A stretch of DNA of 64,000 nucleotides, taken from NCBI GenBank assembly GCA_963702305.1, contig CAVPBX010000020.1, positions 146,800 to 210,799 on the forward strand, in the 5' to 3' direction. This DNA comes from PALSA-693 sp963702305 (GTDB lineage Bacteria > Actinomycetota > Acidimicrobiia > Acidimicrobiales > Palsa-688). A program made the position numbers and the translations under genes. Positions 16,868 through 25,771 of this stretch are shown here, piece by piece; position 1 is the stretch's first letter; each line of letters begins with the position of its first letter. The notes beneath the pieces are model-generated. The model did not search any database, was not told the DNA's origin, and saw only the letters and a program-made list of their open reading frames with translations.

Positions 16868-18415
16868 TTACGCGCCGAGCATGTCCCGCACGGCCAGCAC
16901 CGCGAACACCAGGCCGGATCCGATCGGCGAACCGGGACCCGGGTAGCAGTGGTTGGTCCACGACGCCATGGTGTTCCCCGCCGCGTACAGCCCGGGGAGG
17001 ACGGAGCCGTCCGCCCGCAGGGCCCGGGCAGAGCCGTCGCAGCGGACCCCGCCCTTGGTGCCCAGGTCCGCGGGCATGACCTTCCAGGCGTAGAAGGGGG
17101 CCGTTTCCACCGGGCCCAGGTTCGGGTTCGGCTGGTGGGTGGGGTCGCCGAAGAAGCGGTCGAAGTCGGACTCGCCCCGATGGAACTGCTCGTCCACGCC
17201 GGTGAGGGCGAACTGGTTGAACTCCTCCACGGTCGCGCCCAACGCCGCGCCGGGGACACCGATGGCGCCGGCCAGCTCGCCGAGCGACCCGGCCGTGACC
17301 ACCGCGCCGCTCTCGAACCACTCCGGCTTGATGTCCCGGCCGGCCCGGGTGGTGGCGAACCCGTAGCGGTCCACGTGGGCCTGGTCGACGACAAACCAGC
17401 ACGGGATGTGCGAGATGCCGCCGGCGTGCCCCTCCACCATGGCCCGCCCCAGCCGGTCGTACGGCCACGATTCGTCCGCGAAGCGCAGCCCGGCCCCGTT
17501 GACCATGAGCCCACCGGGCTGGCCCCGCTCGAACAGCCGAAACGACACGGACTGGTCGGGCAGCACCAGCCCGGGCGCCCACCAGCACTCCTCCAGCAGC
17601 TCGGTGGCGGCGCCGGCCGCCATGGCGGCCCGGAGGGGGGCGCCGGTGTTGCCGGGCGCGCCGAGCGTCCAGTCGGCGGCCAACGGGGCCTGGTAGCGCC
17701 GGCGCAGCTCGGCGTTCTGCTCGAACCCGCCGGCCGCCAGCAGCACGCCGCGCTCGGCGCGGATGCGTACCAGTTCGCCGCCGGCGCGCGCCTCGGCCCC
17801 GACCACCCGGCCGTCCTCGACCACCAGCGACTCCAGCGCGGTCTGGCGGTGCAGCACCGCGTCGGTCTCGGCCAGGGCGACCAGGAGCCGGGCCAGCAGG
17901 GCCCGCCCGCCGATGACGGTGGGCGCGGGCTCCCGCCAGCCCCCCCGCTCCGGGGTCAGCGGTTGGCGCAGGTGCTCCAGGATCTTTTCGTGGCCGGTGC
18001 CGTCGAAGTCCAGGGCGTAGATCGACCGGCCGGCGGGCAGGGCACCGGGCGCCTCGCAGAAGTAGTCCGGGAAGGGCCGCCACTCGAACTCCAACCACGG
18101 GCTGCGCTCCAACTCGGCGATGACGCCCGGACCGGCCGCCAGGTAGGCGTCACGCAGCTCCCGGCGCTCCAGCCCCACGGTGGCATCCAGGTAGCGCTCC
18201 ACCTGACCGGGGGAGTCCTCCACCCCCGCCCGCTCGTTGGCGGGGTTGAGCGGTATCCACAGGCCGCCGCCGGAGTAGGCGGTGGTCCCCCCGAACAGCT
18301 CGGTCTTCTCGATCACCACCACCCGCAAGCCCGCCGAGGCGGCGGCGAGCGCGCCGGCCAGGGCGCCGCCGCCGGACCCCACCACGAGCACGTCACACTG
18401 CTGGTCCCAGTCCAC
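16868..18415 (-). CDS. FAD-dependent oxidoreductase of the KstD / fumarate-reductase flavoprotein type
   Basis: 515 residues. The N-terminal dinucleotide fold is DVLVVGSGGGALAGALAAA, then VIEKTELFGGTTAYSGGGLW, GGRALLARLL and a second FAD-contacting segment GVLLAAGGFEQN. The C-terminal GNTMASWTNHCYPGPGSPIG resembles 3-ketosteroid delta-1-dehydrogenases. The GTG at 18415 puts the Rossmann motif at residue 8. Steroid or related ring dehydrogenation is a reasonable guess, not shown. It is divergent from a TetR regulator and shares a 158-base regulatory gap with it, so it is a likely target of that regulator. Confidence 0.85.
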   Translation of the reverse strand: MDWDQQCDVLVVGSGGGALAGALAAASAGLRVVVIEKTELFGGTTAYSGGGLWIPLNPANERAGVEDSPGQVERYLDATVGLERRELRDAYLAAGPGVIAELERSPWLEFEWRPFPDYFCEAPGALPAGRSIYALDFDGTGHEKILEHLRQPLTPERGGWREPAPTVIGGRALLARLLVALAETDAVLHRQTALESLVVEDGRVVGAEARAGGELVRIRAERGVLLAAGGFEQNAELRRRYQAPLAADWTLGAPGNTGAPLRAAMAAGAATELLEECWWAPGLVLPDQSVSFRLFERGQPGGLMVNGAGLRFADESWPYDRLGRAMVEGHAGGISHIPCWFVVDQAHVDRYGFATTRAGRDIKPEWFESGAVVTAGSLGELAGAIGVPGAALGATVEEFNQFALTGVDEQFHRGESDFDRFFGDPTHQPNPNLGPVETAPFYAWKVMPADLGTKGGVRCDGSARALRADGSVLPGLYAAGNTMASWTNHCYPGPGSPIGSGLVFAVLAVRDMLGA

Positions 18416-18516
18416 GGGCCGGGACCGTACCAACCGCTCCCCGGTTGACCGGTGTGGGCGGTCCCGGTGGCCGGGATCGCCCCGGGGACCGCCCTCCGGC
18501 TCGGCATCCCGGCCAC

Positions 18517-18565
18517 ATGTGCACACTGTGCGTGTTTGCACAATGCGCAATCTTTCTCCTAGGAT
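18517..18565 (+). promoter_or_regulatory. Operator-like repeats and leaderless promoter of the tetR-MFS operon
   Basis: Between the divergent flavoprotein and TetR genes, overlapping imperfect palindromes occur: TTGCACAATGCGCAA (18536-18550) and TGTGCACACTGTGCG. A promoter fits as TTGCAC (18536-18541), 18 bases, TAGGAT (18560-18565), ending 8 bases before the ATG at 18574, so the transcript would be leaderless. A TetR dimer bound at the palindrome would cover the -35 box. Confidence 0.55.
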
Positions 18566-18573
18566 GGTGGGTG

Positions 18574-19218
18574 ATGTCCGTCGACCTGGTCCCGTCCCGC
18601 CGGGAACGCAAGAAGCAGGCCACCCGCCAGGCCCTGCACGAGGCGGCGTTCGGCCTGGCCGAGGAGTTCGGGGTGGCCGGCGTGACCGTCGAGGCCATCG
18701 CGGCGCGGGCCGACGTGGCCCCCCGCACCTTCTTCAACTATTTCGCGTGCAAGGAGGACGCCATCCTCGACCGGGATCCCGACCGGCCGGACGAGCTGCG
18801 ACTGGCCTTGCTGGGACGTCCCTCCGGCGAGGACGCCCTCACCGCCCTGCGCCATGTCATGGAGGGCGAGGTGGCCCGCCGGGTCCTCGACACCGAGCGC
18901 GTGGTGCGCCGGATGCGCCTCATCCAGATGGAGCCGCAGTTGCGAGCCGCCATGGCCGGCATCTCGGAGGAGATCGAGGAGGCCCTGGTCGCCGGCATCG
19001 CGGTGCGGACCGGTCAGGACGCCGCCGAGGACATCTATCCCGCCCTGGTGGTGAGCGCGGTGTGGGGGGCGTTCAAGGTGGCCCACCTTCGCTGGAGCGA
19101 CCTCGACGGCCGGGTCTCGTTCGAGTCCCTGCTGGCGTCCGCCTTCGACACCCTGGCCCGCGGCCTGGCCCCGCCGCCCACCCCCCGCCGCTCGACGCAC
19201 GAAAGACACTCACGATGA
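18574..19218 (+). CDS. TetR-family transcriptional regulator
   Basis: 214 residues. The N-terminal helix-turn-helix is ATRQALHEAAFGLAEEFG followed by TVEAIAARADVAPRTFFNYF, the typical TetR recognition helix. The ligand-binding C-terminal domain is unrelated to named regulators. ATG 18574 gives MSVDLVPSRRERKKQ and lies 8 bases from a good -10 box. The stop overlaps the start of the MFS exporter (ATGA), so the two are co-expressed and the regulator probably represses both the exporter and the divergent flavoprotein gene. Confidence 0.92.
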   Translation: MSVDLVPSRRERKKQATRQALHEAAFGLAEEFGVAGVTVEAIAARADVAPRTFFNYFACKEDAILDRDPDRPDELRLALLGRPSGEDALTALRHVMEGEVARRVLDTERVVRRMRLIQMEPQLRAAMAGISEEIEEALVAGIAVRTGQDAAEDIYPALVVSAVWGAFKVAHLRWSDLDGRVSFESLLASAFDTLARGLAPPPTPRRSTHERHSR

Positions 19219-20771
19219 CCATCGCCCCCGAAGCCCCGCCGGCACCGTCCACCGCCTACAGCCACCGCCAGATCAACGTGATCATGTCCGGGCTGATGCT
19301 GGGCATGCTGCTGGCCGCCCTCGACCAGACCATCGTCTCCACCGCCCTCACCACCATCAGCCGGGACTTCAACCGGCTCGACCTCTACAGCTGGGTGGTC
19401 ACCGCCTACCTGCTGACCTCGACCGCGAGCACCCCCCTGTACGGCAAGATCAGCGACCAGTTCGGGCGCAAACGCATCTTCCAGGCCGCCATCGTCATCT
19501 TCCTGATCGGCAGCGTCCTGTCCGGCATCAGCCAGAACATGTACCAGCTGATCATCTTCCGAGGCGTCCAGGGCTTAGGGGCCGGCGGCCTGATGACCCT
19601 GGCCCTGGCCATCGTCGGCGACGTCATCCCGCCCCGCGAGCGGGGCCGCTACCAGGGGTACTTCGGGGCCGTGTTCGGCCTGGCCAGCGTGATCGGCCCG
19701 CTCGTCGGTGGCTTCCTGGTGGACCAGGCCTCGTGGCGGTGGGTGTTCTACGTCAACATCCCGGTCGGCATCGTGGCCCTGGTGGTGATCAATCGGGTCC
19801 TGCATCTCGACGATGTGCCCCGGCGGACGAAGATCGACATTCTGGGGTCGTTGCTGATCGTGGCGGGGGTGTCGATGTTCCTGATCGCGGTGCAGGACGC
19901 CGGTAGCGCGGCCAAGATCACCGCCACCGCCTGGGCCTTCGGGATCCCGGGGATCATCCTGATCGTCGCCTTCGGGTGGTGGGAAAGCCGGGCGGCCGAA
20001 CCCATCATCCCGCTCAAGCTGTTCAGCAACCGGGTGTTCAGCGTGGCCAACGTGCTGGGATTCATCACCGGCATGGTGATGTTCGGCGCCCTCATCTTCC
20101 TGCCCCAGTACTTCCAGCGGGTCCGGGGGATCAGCCCGACCCAATCCGGCCTGCGCCTGTTGCCGATGCTCGCCGGCATGCTCCTCATGTCCATCAGCTC
20201 GGGCCGGCTCATCTCCAGGATCGGGCGCTACAAGGCCTTCGTGGTGGCCGGCACCGCGGTGCTCGCCGCGGGCGTGGCCTGGATGACCACCATCAGCATC
20301 AGCACCAGCTCGTGGACGCTGGCCGGGATGCTGTTCGTGGTCGGCGCCGGCCTCGGTCTGTTCATGCAGACGCTGATCCTGGCCGTGCAAAACTCCATCC
20401 CGTACGCGTACATGGGGACCGGCACCGCGGCGGTGACGTTCTTCCGGACCCTCGGCGGCGCCATCGGGGCCGCGGTGCTGGGCGCCATCCTGCTGCAACA
20501 GGAGAAGACCACCGGGGCCCACTACGTCCACCAGTACGGGGCGGTCGTCGGCCCGCTGCAGGCCTTCACCCACGGCATGGACCGCGCCTTCCTGTACGCC
20601 GTGCCGGTGGCGGTGCTCGCCTTCCTGTTGTCGTTCCTCCTGCGTGAAGTGCGACTGCGCAACGCCACCGGCGGCCCGGGCCCGCAGCCGGCGGGCGCCG
20701 GCGCCAACGGCTCGGCCGAGCCGGCTGACCGGGCCGCGGTGGGACCGGTCATCGACCCGCCGCTGGCGTAA
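19215..20771 (+). CDS. MFS drug/H+ antiporter, DHA2 (EmrB/QacA) family, 14 TM
   Basis: 518 residues with 14 predicted hydrophobic segments. Diagnostic motifs are LDQTIVSTALTTISRDF in TM1, the A-loop GKISDQFGRKRIFQ between TM2 and TM3, and motif C in VFGLASVIGPLVGGFLVDQ in TM5. The C-terminal tail is Pro/Ala/Gly-rich. It is an inner-membrane proton antiporter that exports hydrophobic compounds. Coupling to the upstream TetR gene suggests induction by its substrate. It ends 46 bases before a large palindrome. Confidence 0.92.
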   Translation: MTIAPEAPPAPSTAYSHRQINVIMSGLMLGMLLAALDQTIVSTALTTISRDFNRLDLYSWVVTAYLLTSTASTPLYGKISDQFGRKRIFQAAIVIFLIGSVLSGISQNMYQLIIFRGVQGLGAGGLMTLALAIVGDVIPPRERGRYQGYFGAVFGLASVIGPLVGGFLVDQASWRWVFYVNIPVGIVALVVINRVLHLDDVPRRTKIDILGSLLIVAGVSMFLIAVQDAGSAAKITATAWAFGIPGIILIVAFGWWESRAAEPIIPLKLFSNRVFSVANVLGFITGMVMFGALIFLPQYFQRVRGISPTQSGLRLLPMLAGMLLMSISSGRLISRIGRYKAFVVAGTAVLAAGVAWMTTISISTSSWTLAGMLFVVGAGLGLFMQTLILAVQNSIPYAYMGTGTAAVTFFRTLGGAIGAAVLGAILLQQEKTTGAHYVHQYGAVVGPLQAFTHGMDRAFLYAVPVAVLAFLLSFLLREVRLRNATGGPGPQPAGAGANGSAEPADRAAVGPVIDPPLA

Positions 20772-20817
20772 CGGCCGGCGGGCGGGGCCGGCTACGGCAG
20801 CCGTGCCTCCTGCGGGA

Positions 20818-20896
20818 CCTGGTGCGTTTTGTATCTATGGTGCACTTATGTCTATGAGATATACATAAGTGCACCATAGATACAAAACGCACCAGG
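20818..20896. repeat. Perfect inverted repeat, 34-bp arms with 11-base spacer
   Basis: Arms 20818-20851 and 20863-20896 are exact reverse complements (left arm begins CCTGGTGCGTTTTGTATC, right arm ends GATACAAAACGCACCAGG). The inner spacer can pair three more bases (TAT/ATA) around GAG. The arms are about 44% GC, far below the surrounding sequence. It lies between the convergent MFS gene and glmM. It could be a bidirectional terminator, or the fused ends of a mobile element; no transposase is nearby. Confidence 0.9.
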
Positions 20897-20925
20897 AATC
20901 CGCGCCCGGCCCGGCGACCACCCCC

Positions 20926-22288
20926 TCAACCGAGGGTGGCGGTCACCACGCTCACCAACCGGTCGGCCGCAGCCAGCGCGGCCGACTCCGTCGGCGCCTC
21001 CACCATCACCCGCACCAACGGCTCGGTGCCGCTCTGACGCAACAGCACCCGGCCATGATCCCCCAGCTCGGCTTCGACCGCCCGCACCTCGGCCCACACC
21101 GGCTCCGCGCCGCGCGAGCGCGTCCCGGTCGGCGACGGCCACGTTGCGCAGCACCTGCGGGAGTCGGTCCATCACCGCCGCCGCCAGGTCCGCCAGCGGC
21201 CGCCCGGCCCGCACCATGAGGTCGAGGAGCAACAACCCGGACAACACCCCGTCGCCGGTGGTGGCCAGGTCCCGGAAGATCAAATGTCCGGACTGCTCGC
21301 CGCCCAGCGACCAGCCGTGCCCTTCCAGGGCCTCCAGCACGTTCCGGTCGCCGACCGGGGTCTGGTGCACGGCCACGCCGGCCTCGGCCATGGCCAGATG
21401 GAAACCCAGGTTGGTCATGACCGTGACCACCGCGGTGTCGCCGGCGAGCCGGCCTCGCCGGCGGAGGTCGGTGGCGAACAACGCCAGCAACCGGTCCCCG
21501 TCGACGATCGACCCGTTGCCGTCAACGGCAATCATGCGGTCGGCGTCCCCGTCAAAGGCCAAGCCCGCGTCCGCGCCGTGGCCGACGACCGACTCGGCCA
21601 GTGCCGATGGGTCGGTCGAACCTGACGCGGCGTTGATGTTGCGACCGTCGGGCGTCACTCCGAGGGCCTCCACCACGGCCGCGCCCGCCGCGGCCAGGAT
21701 CTCGCGAGCGGTGGACACCGCCGCCCCGTTGGCACAGTCGACCACCACCCGGGTCCCGTCCAACCGCCGGCCCTCCAAGGCGTCGACGACCTGGGCGCAG
21801 TACCAGGCCCGGGCGTCGGGGTCCACCTCGAGCCGCCCCAGCCGGTCGCCCACAACCGGCGCCGGCGCCGGCCGCGCCCCGACCAGCGCGGCCAGTTCCG
21901 CCTCCACCTGCTGCTCGGCGGCCACCGACAGCTTGCGCCCGCCGGCGCCGAACAACTTGATCCCGTTGTCCGGGTAGGGGTTGTGGGACGCGGAGATCAC
22001 CGCGGCGGGGACCCCCCGGGCCGCGGCCACCGCGGCCACGCCGGGCGTGGGCAACACCCCCAGGTCGATGACGTCCACGCCTTCGGCGGCCAGCCCGGCC
22101 GCCAGCGCCGCCTGCAACCACGGACCGGACCACCGGGTGTCCCGCCCGATCACCAGCGCCGGCCGGGCGGCCCCGACCGGCGTCGCCAAGACCCGCGCCG
22201 CGGCCCGCCCCAGACCCACGACCAGTTCCGGGGTCAGCTCGCTGCCGGCCACCCCTCGCACCCCATCGGTGCCGAACCGCAACGACAC
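20926..22288 (-). CDS. glmM: Phosphoglucosamine mutase (one frameshift near the C-terminus)
   Basis: Converts glucosamine-6-P to glucosamine-1-P for UDP-GlcNAc. It begins MSLRFGTDGVRGVAG and has the phosphoserine loop AVISASHNPYPDNGIKLFG, the metal loop FDGDADRMIAVD and the sugar loop GGEQSGHLIF. After VADRDAL the frame breaks at 21110-21111, where one extra C on the plus strand (GG for G in minus-strand GCGCGG) is present. Removing it restores DALARAEPVWAEV through VLLRQSGTEPLVRVMV, the phosphate loop, to TGA at 20926-20928, for 453 residues. Read literally, the uncorrected frame runs on into the palindrome. rpsI lies 15 bases upstream. Confidence 0.92.
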
Positions 22289-22303
22289 CAGTCGGCGCCG
22301 CCG

Positions 22304-22696
22304 CTAGCGCTTGGAGTACTGCGGCGCCTTGCGGGCCTTCTTGAGCCCGTACTTCTTGGATTCCTTCTCGCGGGAGTCACGGGTGAGGAACCCGGCCCGC
22401 TTGAGGGCGAGGCGCAACTCCGGCTCCAGGTCGGCCAGGGCCCGGGAGATACCCAGGCGCAGGGCCCCGGCCTGCCCGGAGATCCCGCCGCCGTCCATGG
22501 TGGTGTCGACGTCGTAGACGTCGCTCTTCTCCACCAGGCGCAACGGCTCGGTGATGATCATGCGGTGCGTCGCGGACGGGAAGTAATCGTCGATGGGCCG
22601 CTTGTTGACGGTGACGACGCCGGTGCCGGGCCGTAACCGGACGCGGGCGACAGCCGCCTTGCGGCGACCGGTGGTTTGGATCAACGGCTTGGGCAC
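22304..22696 (-). CDS. rpsI: 30S ribosomal protein S9
   Basis: 130 residues with GTG start. The N-terminal TTGRRKAAVARVRLRPGTG, central GGGISGQAGALRLGISRAL and the C-terminal tail KKYGLKKARKAPQYSKR, whose final Lys-Arg contacts P-site tRNA, are all present. It follows rplM by 16 bases in the conserved rplM-rpsI-glmM order. Confidence 0.97.
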   Translation of the reverse strand: MPKPLIQTTGRRKAAVARVRLRPGTGVVTVNKRPIDDYFPSATHRMIITEPLRLVEKSDVYDVDTTMDGGGISGQAGALRLGISRALADLEPELRLALKRAGFLTRDSREKESKKYGLKKARKAPQYSKR

Positions 22697-22712
22697 GGGT
22701 ACGCGAAGCTCC

Positions 22713-23165
22713 TCAGGAGGCCCGGTGGACGCGGGGGTCGACCGGCAGGGGGGTGGGGGATTGGGCCGAGTGGGGGTGGGTGGGGCCGGCGTAGATCTTG
22801 AGCTTGTGCAGCATGCTGCGGCCCAGGGAGCCCTTCGGCAGCATCCCCTTGACCGCCCGCCGGAAGGTCTCCTCGGGTTCCTTGACGAGCAGGTCGCTGA
22901 AGGCCCGGGCGGTCAGCCCGCCGGGATAGCCGGAGTGGCGGTAGTGGAACTTCTTTTCCGCCTTGCCGGCCGTCATCACCAGCTTGGCGGCGTTGACGAC
23001 GATGACGTGGTCGCCGGTGTCGACGTGGGGGGCGAAGATGACCTTGTGCTTGCCCCGCAGGACCCGGGCGACCTCGGTGGCGAGCCGGCCGAGCACGGCG
23101 CCGTCCGCGTCGACCTCGTACCAGACACGCTGGATGTCGGCAGGCTTGGGGGTGAAGGTGCGCAC
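22713..23165 (-). CDS. rplM: 50S ribosomal protein L13
   Basis: 150 residues. MRTFTPKPADIQRVWYEVD, then AVLGRLATEVARVLRGKHK, GDHVIVVNAAKLVMTAGKAE, YPGGLTARAF and LPKGSLGRSMLHKLKIYAG are standard L13 features. The GTG at 23165 was chosen by homology; the frame stays open further upstream. It is the first gene of the rplM-rpsI-glmM transcript, with a promoter at 23239-23268. Confidence 0.97.
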   Translation of the reverse strand: MRTFTPKPADIQRVWYEVDADGAVLGRLATEVARVLRGKHKVIFAPHVDTGDHVIVVNAAKLVMTAGKAEKKFHYRHSGYPGGLTARAFSDLLVKEPEETFRRAVKGMLPKGSLGRSMLHKLKIYAGPTHPHSAQSPTPLPVDPRVHRAS

Positions 23166-23238
23166 GTGATGTCCTCGAGATGATGCCGGTGGGAAAGAGG
23201 GGCCCGGACGCGCCGAAGCGACGATGAGCCGACTCACC

Positions 23239-23268
23239 AGGATAGATGCTCGCCCCGGCCTGTGGCAA
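23239..23268 (-). promoter_or_regulatory. Promoter of rplM-rpsI-glmM
   Basis: Minus strand TTGCCA (23263-23268), 18-base spacer, TATCCT (23239-23244). A start near 23232 leaves a leader of about 65 bases before the rplM GTG. Confidence 0.65.
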
Positions 23269-23329
23269 TCGGGCCGGGGAACGACCGCTCGGCCGCCTGG
23301 CGCCGAGGGTTTGGTGCCCTCCGCCCGCC

Positions 23330-24091
23330 ATGCTTATTGTGGGGCCAGTGAGGGACGTCGCGACGAAGCTGCTGGGTACCGACCTCGGCTCGCCCCATGG
23401 CGTGACGACCCAGGACCACTGGGTGCGCCAGCTCTGGCACATCACCTACCTCTTCGCCGTGCCCATCGGGGTGATCGTCCTCGGCGGGATCCTGTGGTGC
23501 GTGTTCCGCTACCGCCACAAGCCGGGGAGCGAGCGCAAGGCGGCCCAATTCCAGTACCACATCCCCATCGAGGCGGCCTACACCATCATCCCGCTGGTCA
23601 TCGTGGCGGTGGTCTTCGGGTTCATGTACAGCGCCGAGAACAACGTCAACAAGATCTCGAAGACGCCGGCCGTCAAGATCACGGTCGAGGGGTTCCAGTG
23701 GGGCTGGCGCTTCACCTACCCGAACGGGCACGAGGAGGTGGGCACGGTCGCCAACGAGTTGAACATCAACTCCAACCTCAACCTCCCCGTCCTCTACATG
23801 CCGTCCAACGAGACCGTGCAGCTGCACCTGGTGTCCGACGACGTGGTGCACACCTTCTACGTCAAGGAATTCCTGTTCAACCGGGACCTCATCCCCGGCA
23901 TCAACAACGTGGTCGACTTCAATGTCACCAAGACCGGCATCTTCGAAGGGCAGTGCAACAACATCTGCGGCCAGTACCACGCCTACATGCGCTTCCTCGT
24001 CCAGGTGATGTCACCGACGGACTACGGCACCTGGTACGCCAATCAGGCCCCTAACTCGATCACGACCGCGGGGGTAACAGCCAAGTCATGA
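23330..24091 (+). CDS. ctaC: Cytochrome c oxidase subunit II (CtaC)
   Basis: CuA-carrying subunit of the aa3 oxidase, 253 residues from ATG 23330. Two membrane helices (LWHITYLFAVPIGVIVLGGI and YTIIPLVIVAVVFGFMY) anchor a periplasmic cupredoxin domain with the aromatic patch FQWGWRFTYPNG. The CuA ligands are in EGQCNNICGQYHAYM (C-x3-C-x3-H) plus the earlier His in DDVVHTFYV. A GTG at 23348 is an alternative start: TATTGT at 23335-23340 would then be the -10 box of a leaderless mRNA. ctaD overlaps its stop. No lipoprotein signal is seen. Confidence 0.95.
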   Translation: MLIVGPVRDVATKLLGTDLGSPHGVTTQDHWVRQLWHITYLFAVPIGVIVLGGILWCVFRYRHKPGSERKAAQFQYHIPIEAAYTIIPLVIVAVVFGFMYSAENNVNKISKTPAVKITVEGFQWGWRFTYPNGHEEVGTVANELNINSNLNLPVLYMPSNETVQLHLVSDDVVHTFYVKEFLFNRDLIPGINNVVDFNVTKTGIFEGQCNNICGQYHAYMRFLVQVMSPTDYGTWYANQAPNSITTAGVTAKS

Positions 24092-25767
24092 CGCTCATCC
24101 AGGGTCGCCCCGAAGAGCAGCTGGTCCACCTCGAGCCGGCGCTGATGGAGATCGTCCCCGGGCCGCGGCCCCGGGGGCTGGTCAAGTTCATCACCAGCAC
24201 CGACCACAAGCAGATCGGTCTCAACTACCTGGTCACGTCGTTCATCGGTTTTCTGTTCGCCGGGCTGTTGGCGGAGGGGATCCGGACCCAGCTGATCGTC
24301 CCCAACAACACCTTCGTGTCCACGAGCGTCTACAACCAGCTGTTCACCATGCACGGCACGATCATGCTGTTCGTGTTCCTCGGGCCGTTCGGATTCGCCG
24401 GCCTGGGCAACTACCTGATCCCGTTGATGATCGGGGCGCCGGACATGGCCTTCCCCCGGTTCAACAACCTCTCCTACTGGCTGTACCTGGGCGGCTTCCT
24501 GCTCATGTCCGCCGGGTTCCTGACCAACAACGGGGCCGCCAGCTTCGGGTGGTTCGGCTACGCCCCCATCACCGAAGCCATCCACTCCCCTGGGCCGGGG
24601 GCGGACATGTGGATACTCGGCGTCGGTTTGACCGGCTTCTCGGGCATCTTCACCGCGGTCAACATCATCACCACCATCTTCACCTTCCGCGCCCCGGGCA
24701 TGGTGATGTTCCGGATGCCCATCTTCGTGTGGAACCAGCTGGTGACGATGTTCCTCATCCTGCTGGCCTTCCCGGTCCTCACCGCGGCCTTCGCCCTGCT
24801 GTGGCTGGACCGGCACCTGGGTGCCCATTTCTACGACGCCAACAACGGCGGCCAACCGATCCTGTGGCAGAACCTGTTCTGGTTCTTCGGGCACCCCGAG
24901 GTGTACATCCTGGCCTTACCGTATTTCGGGATCGTGACCGAGGTGCTGGCCACCATGTCCAAGAAACCGGTCTTCGGCTACAAGGGCATGATCGGCGCCA
25001 CCTTGTCCATCGGCGCCCTGTCCATGGGCGTGTGGGCCCACCACATGTACACGACCGGGGCGGTGCTGCTGCCGTTCTTCGCCGCCCTGTCGCTGTTGAT
25101 CGCGGTGCCGACCGGCATCAAGTTCTTCAACTGGATCGGCACCATGTGGCGGGGGACGATCACCCTCAACACCGCGGTGCTGTTCTGTCTGGGCTTCCTG
25201 GTGATGTTCCTGTTCGGCGGCATCACCGGCGTCATCCTGGCCCAGCCGGTGCTGGACTTCCAGCTCCACAACACCTACTTCATCGTGGCCCACTTCCACT
25301 ACGTGATGTTCGGTGGTTCGGCCTTCGCGGCGTTCGCGGGGATCTACTACTGGTATCCGAAGATGACCGGCCGCAAGCTCAACGAGACGCTGGGCAAGCT
25401 CAGCTTCCTGGTCATGTTCATCGGCTTCAACCTGTGCTTCTTCCCCCAGCACACCCTCGGGCTGCGGGGCATGCCCCGGCGCATCGAGACCTACAACGCC
25501 GGCCTGGGCTGGAACTTCCTGAACATGCTCTCGTCGATCGGCGCCTACATCGCCGGCGTCGGGGTGCTGCTCACGGTGATCAACCTGTTCCGCTCCTACC
25601 GCCGGGGCGAGATCGCCGGGGACAACCCGTGGGACGGGCAGACCCTGGAGTGGGCGTGCTCGTCGCCGCCGCCGGACCACAACTTCGAGTCGCTCCCGCC
25701 GATCCGCTCGGAGCGCCCGGTGTGGGACGCCAACCATCCCGACGAGCTGACGAGGGTGGGACACTAA
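24088..25767 (+). CDS. ctaD: Cytochrome c oxidase subunit I (CtaD)
   Basis: Catalytic heme-copper subunit reducing O2 and pumping protons; 559 residues with 12 or more TM segments. It has the heme a ligand region FTMHGTIMLF, the cross-linked His-Tyr of WFFGHPEVYILALP, the CuB histidines in VWAHHMYTTG, the K-channel region TGIKFFNWIGTMWRG and heme ligands in HNTYFIVAHFHYVMFGG. The ATG overlaps the ctaC stop by four bases. It forms the ctaC-ctaD-ctaF operon; subunit III is in the separate ctaE-qcr operon. Confidence 0.98.
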   Translation: MTLIQGRPEEQLVHLEPALMEIVPGPRPRGLVKFITSTDHKQIGLNYLVTSFIGFLFAGLLAEGIRTQLIVPNNTFVSTSVYNQLFTMHGTIMLFVFLGPFGFAGLGNYLIPLMIGAPDMAFPRFNNLSYWLYLGGFLLMSAGFLTNNGAASFGWFGYAPITEAIHSPGPGADMWILGVGLTGFSGIFTAVNIITTIFTFRAPGMVMFRMPIFVWNQLVTMFLILLAFPVLTAAFALLWLDRHLGAHFYDANNGGQPILWQNLFWFFGHPEVYILALPYFGIVTEVLATMSKKPVFGYKGMIGATLSIGALSMGVWAHHMYTTGAVLLPFFAALSLLIAVPTGIKFFNWIGTMWRGTITLNTAVLFCLGFLVMFLFGGITGVILAQPVLDFQLHNTYFIVAHFHYVMFGGSAFAAFAGIYYWYPKMTGRKLNETLGKLSFLVMFIGFNLCFFPQHTLGLRGMPRRIETYNAGLGWNFLNMLSSIGAYIAGVGVLLTVINLFRSYRRGEIAGDNPWDGQTLEWACSSPPPDHNFESLPPIRSERPVWDANHPDELTRVGH

Positions 25768-25771
25768 AGCC

